A stretch of DNA of 17,475 bases, from the NCBI GenBank assembly GCA_030849805.1, contig JASANZ010001819.1, positions 1 through 17,475 on the forward strand, read 5' to 3'. This document shows, one piece after another, positions 14,503-17,475 of this stretch. Source of the stretch: Sergeia podlipaevii (Eukaryota > Euglenozoa > Kinetoplastea > Trypanosomatida > Trypanosomatidae). A program made the position numbers and the translations under genes. The notes beneath the pieces were generated by a model. That model was given only the letters and a program-made list of their open reading frames with translations. It searched no databases and was not told where the DNA came from. The first letter of the stretch is position 1. The number at the start of each line of letters is the position of its first letter.

Positions 14503-16533
14503 TCACCCCATGAGCTTCTTCACCTGGGATGCTCGCACGAACACACCCTTTCCCTTCGGGCACGTGAAGTACTGCTTCTTATCAATAAACGACGAGCCAT
14601 CATTGGTGCCTTCGTTGCCCTCTAACATCTCCAGTCCAATCCAGATACCAGCGCCAAAAGCAGTAGGGCCGTTGAAGCGTACAACACCGCGATAGCCCTT
14701 GTACGTCACCTGATCACCAACATGCAACTCGTTAGCAGGGTTCACTGAACTCGTCGAGCCGTACGACGCAGCACCGGCACCACCCGAAAACCCGTGTGGG
14801 GTCCGAGAGCGATTCGTCATGGAAGAGCGGCCAGGAGTACCCGGGCGTGTGTTGCTACCTGGCACCAGAGGACGAGCGCCGTATCCTGATGACGATGACG
14901 ACACACAACTGTTGCGTGCCGCCGAATTGGACCTCCCACCCATCCCGCTGCCGCCGACACTACCGCTGCTCATGCCCAGACTGCTGCCGTTGCTCCTCGA
15001 GGGTGTTGTGGCACGCATTGGTGTCAGGACGCTGGTGCGCGCCGGGGTGCCACGGCGCACGGCCGCACCTCCAGCGCTACGAGCCAGCGGGCTGCGTGTG
15101 CGCGAGGAGAAGCCGAGACTCGAGGTGCGGTGGGGGATAGAGCCAGAGCTGGCATCGCGACTGGCAGCGCGAGGCCTCGTGCTACCAGATAGTCCAGGAC
15201 GACCAGGCGACGGTGCCGCGCGCATCGTAGTAGAAGCCGGCGAGCGAGTACTCCTGGGTCGCGAGAGTCCACTGGGGGTCTGCGCGCGGCGCGAAGGCGT
15301 CTTGGCACTATGCTCAGTGGCAGCGGTCATCTGCTCTTCAATGGCACGATCGCGCTCGACGCGCAGCAGCGCGATTTCATGTTGCAGTTTCGCGATACAC
15401 GTGTGGAACGCACGCGCCTCATCATCGAACTTTGCGCAGGCGCTTTGCACATCGGAAGACAAGGGCATCGTGAGGGCAGAGGCGTTGCGGCGAAGCTGCT
15501 CAGCCACCACAGACCCACGCTGCACCACCACGTCCGCAAGCCATGGGTGATTCAGAGTGGCATACAGCGGAATGCGCTTGCTGGGGTCTTTGTTGAGAAG
15601 GCTCTGGATAAAGTCGAGAGCGAGCGGACTTATGTTTGCCGGCGTCGGCAGCGGCGTGTCCATGATGGTGCGGAAGACCTCCTTCTCGGTTGCAGTGGAC
15701 CCGGCAGAGTAGGGGAAGCTACCGGAGAGAGTAATGTACGTCACGACACCAATAGACCACGTGTCGGCCGAAAAGCCATCGTAGTGCGTCTGCGTGAACT
15801 TGGCGTAAAACATTTCTGGGGCTCCATAGCGCGGGGTACCGATCACATCAGAGCACACCACGCGCTTTCCCATAAGTTGCTCACAGCCCGCGTATGGCAT
15901 AAGAAGCGCGGTTAGATCTAGTGGATCGCGTGGCTGATCGCCCGTGCACACACCCTTGGAGCGCTTTGCTAAACCAAAATCAGTGAGCTTGATGTCGTCA
16001 TCGTCACTCACAAGAAGATTCTCTGGCTTGATGTCGCGGTGGATGACGTCATGGAGATGGCAATGCAGAACCGCCTTGATAATTTGGTATGTGTACAGTT
16101 TTGACTTTTCCTCAGTCAGCTTACCCTCGGAGGTTTGCAAAATGAGCTCACACAAGTCGCCGCAGCGAACCTCCTCAAAGATCAACAGGAACTGCTTCTC
16201 CGTTTCAACATATTCAATAAACGTCACTACGTTTTCGTGGGGCGGGATGTGCTTGAGAACATCGATCTCACGCTTCACCTCTGCCATAGCGCGCTCCACA
16301 TCGCCTTTAGTGAGAGACACTAAATAGTCCTTCTCAATAATCTTGACGACATACTTCATGCCAGCACGGGACCCGGGCGGTGTGTAGAGAGGCGCTGGAG
16401 TGCATTTCTTCACCACGCTCCACGCACCGCGACCAACCACTTCAGCGTCATGAATAAAATACTTATTTTCAATCGGTGTCGTGCTCGGGGCCTCCGGGTG
16501 CTCTTCAACTTGTTGCATGCCGCTTTCCGACAT
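14503..16533 (-). CDS. CaMK-like Ser/Thr protein kinase with C-terminal CAP-Gly domain
   Basis: A 676-residue fusion of a protein kinase with a microtubule-binding domain. The kinase domain (about 25-332) looks complete: glycine loop GRGAWSVV (34-41), Lys64, Glu89, HRDIKPEN (165-172), DFG (185-187), APE (238-240), DTWS (257-260), and a CaMK-style end, NHPWL. The DFG-to-APE segment is long, with about 25 extra residues (around 190-225). A short coiled coil (365-405) follows, then some 200 residues of Ser/Thr/Pro/Arg-rich, basic, low-complexity sequence with many TP and SP sites. A CAP-Gly domain (603-672) closes the protein: GYRGVVRFNGPT, GIWIGLE, GTNDG (canonical GKNDG) and GVFVRASQV. The combination suggests a kinase attached to microtubules, perhaps the subpellicular array or axoneme. 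The first ATG is 16533-16531; the frame upstream begins only with TTG. Stop is TGA. Confidence 0.92.
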   Translation of the reverse strand: MSESGMQQVEEHPEAPSTTPIENKYFIHDAEVVGRGAWSVVKKCTPAPLYTPPGSRAGMKYVVKIIEKDYLVSLTKGDVERAMAEVKREIDVLKHIPPHENVVTFIEYVETEKQFLLIFEEVRCGDLCELILQTSEGKLTEEKSKLYTYQIIKAVLHCHLHDVIHRDIKPENLLVSDDDDIKLTDFGLAKRSKGVCTGDQPRDPLDLTALLMPYAGCEQLMGKRVVCSDVIGTPRYGAPEMFYAKFTQTHYDGFSADTWSIGVVTYITLSGSFPYSAGSTATEKEVFRTIMDTPLPTPANISPLALDFIQSLLNKDPSKRIPLYATLNHPWLADVVVQRGSVVAEQLRRNASALTMPLSSDVQSACAKFDDEARAFHTCIAKLQHEIALLRVERDRAIEEQMTAATEHSAKTPSRRAQTPSGLSRPRSTRSPASTTMRAAPSPGRPGLSGSTRPRAASRDASSGSIPHRTSSLGFSSRTRSPLARSAGGAAVRRGTPARTSVLTPMRATTPSRSNGSSLGMSSGSVGGSGMGGRSNSAARNSCVSSSSSGYGARPLVPGSNTRPGTPGRSSMTNRSRTPHGFSGGAGAASYGSTSSVNPANELHVGDQVTYKGYRGVVRFNGPTAFGAGIWIGLEMLEGNEGTNDGSSFIDKKQYFTCPKGKGVFVRASQVKKLMG

Positions 16534-16620
16534 GTTATTTTGTGTTACTTCTCTTTTTTTTTTCTCCCTCTTTGAAAAAGGAGCGCTTGGGTTCTTAAAT
16601 TCTAATGGTATATTTTCCCC

Positions 16621-16664
16621 CTTTGAATGTGTGAGAAAAGATAGCAGGAATAAAAACACAGGAG
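16621..16664 (-). promoter_or_regulatory. Candidate spliced-leader acceptor for the kinase gene
   Basis: A pyrimidine-rich stretch on the coding strand (16664-16632) is followed by AG at 16621-16622, giving a 5' UTR of about 87 nt. Stronger but more distant tracts lie at 16892-16883 and 17157-17115. If they are used, the 5' UTR would be about 330 or 550 nt. Confidence 0.35.
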
Positions 16665-16841
16665 ACTTAGCACCAACACACAATACCAAATGGCGAGTAA
16701 TAGTCGTCTTACCCACACAAAAGTTGTTGTTGCGTATGTTGCGCAAGATACGGGTTCAAGATCAGTGTCAACCAACGTACGCGTTGAGCCAACTTTCTTG
16801 AATCCCACGTTGCTTCTTCAAACAAGCAAGTGAACAACAAC

Positions 16842-16862
16842 TAATAATAATAATAATAATAA
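16842..16862. repeat. (TAA)7 microsatellite
   Basis: Seven TAA units upstream of the kinase gene. Confidence 0.93.
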
Positions 16863-17017
16863 CTAACGCTTTCGATTGCACAAATACCAAAAAAAAAATC
16901 TTGATGGATGCTATAGCACGCGCTCTACTCTAACGTACTCGTGCTTCTTTCAATTTACTTTGTTTCTTCTTCTCCCTTCCTTCCTTCCTTCTTTATCGCT
17001 TTCAGCGGTGTATATGG

Positions 17018-17042
17018 TATATATATATATATATATATATAT
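17018..17042. repeat. (TA)12 microsatellite
   Basis: The longest alternating TA run in the window, 25 nt, in the region upstream of the kinase gene. Confidence 0.95.
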
Positions 17043-17429
17043 TAATCTAACAAACAACAGCAAAGCAGTTGTGGCCTTGTTAATGCTTAAATGTGTAGCA
17101 CAAACAAATACAAAAAAAGGAAGAAGAAGAAGAAAAAAAAAAAGAGAGAAAGGAACAGCAGCAAAAAATATATATATGTAATATGTATGTCATAATGTCA
17201 GCTCTAGTGCTTTCGTCAACTGTTCAAGAATAATGATGACCTTGTACCTGCAAAGTGCCAAGTAAAAGAGAAAAAAAGTAGCTAATATACAAAGTGTACT
17301 CGTTCGTATCTATACATTTATGCATTCCAAACGATATGGGTATATATTTGTCCTCTTTTTTTTTTTAATATAGTCCATACGTTACGACTTCTACACGCTC
17401 TTCAGTACCCAAATTGTCCCCACCTTCTT

Positions 17430-17447
17430 TTCTCTCTCTCTCTCTCT
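17430..17447. repeat. (TC)9 microsatellite
   Basis: Alternating TC run followed by a C-rich stretch at the right edge. It is purine-rich on the transcribed strand, so it is not a splice signal for the kinase gene. Confidence 0.9.
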
Positions 17448-17475
17448 TCCCCACCCCCCACCCCACTGCATTGTG

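Larger units (their letters stand above)
16534..17475. other. Region upstream of the kinase gene to the window edge
   Basis: These 942 bp have no supported gene. They carry a TAA repeat (16842-16862), a TTCC run (16977-16990), a 25-nt TA run (17018-17042), long A/G tracts (17115-17157) and a TC repeat (17430-17447) followed by a C-rich segment. The next gene upstream in the array must start beyond the right edge. Confidence 0.65.

Noticed and set aside
15134..15149. SxIP-type EB1-binding motif in the kinase linker
   Set aside because: The residues read G-S-I-P, so the required Ser two positions before Ile is absent.
14819..15550. 243-codon plus-strand frame opposite the kinase linker
   Set aside because: Antisense shadow of the Ser/Pro/Arg-rich linker and coiled coil; the minus-strand frame has clear kinase and CAP-Gly domains.

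Overview
The window reads as nuclear DNA of a trypanosomatid (kinetoplastid protist). All ten convincing protein genes lie on the minus strand, head to tail. None shows a break that suggests an intron. The gaps between them are A/G-rich on the plus strand, so the transcribed strand carries long polypyrimidine tracts, often followed by an AG a short way before a start codon. That is the layout of a polycistronic unit processed by spliced-leader trans-splicing. The gene content agrees: a PEX13 with a Gly/Tyr-rich N-terminus, an SH3 domain and a C-terminal TKL, as described for trypanosomatid PEX13.1. I cannot name the genus. Coding DNA is moderately GC-rich, while the gaps are AT-rich and full of microsatellites. 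From memory, and unchecked, several of these genes (RPS2, PEX13.1, fibrillarin, clathrin light chain) also lie near one another in Trypanosoma brucei.

In transcription order (right to left): a CaMK-like protein kinase with a C-terminal CAP-Gly domain (16533-14503); a Derlin (13535-12780); a Qa-type SNARE (12310-11555); clathrin light chain (11062-10370); fibrillarin (9613-8696); a short gene I identify as Sec61 beta (8108-7866); a two-membrane-segment protein with a J-like fold lacking HPD (7490-6303); a canonical J-domain protein with a long coiled coil (5555-4215); PEX13.1 (2244-976); and the first codons of ribosomal protein uS5/RPS2 (62-1). No tRNA, rRNA, CRISPR array or mobile element was recognised.

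Trypanosomatid polycistrons are not normally grouped by function. Even so, much of this stretch concerns membranes and protein traffic: ER translocation (Sec61 beta), ERAD (Derlin), a membrane J-like protein, endosomal fusion (SNARE), clathrin coats and glycosomal import (PEX13). Fibrillarin and RPS2 serve ribosome production. I see no undescribed multigene system such as a defence island. The most interesting items are the kinase/CAP-Gly fusion, the HPD-less J-like membrane protein, the short Sec61 beta gene with a 12-bp inverted repeat linking its coding region to its likely splice acceptor, and a GC-richer hairpin island inside an unusually long (about 2 kb) gap.
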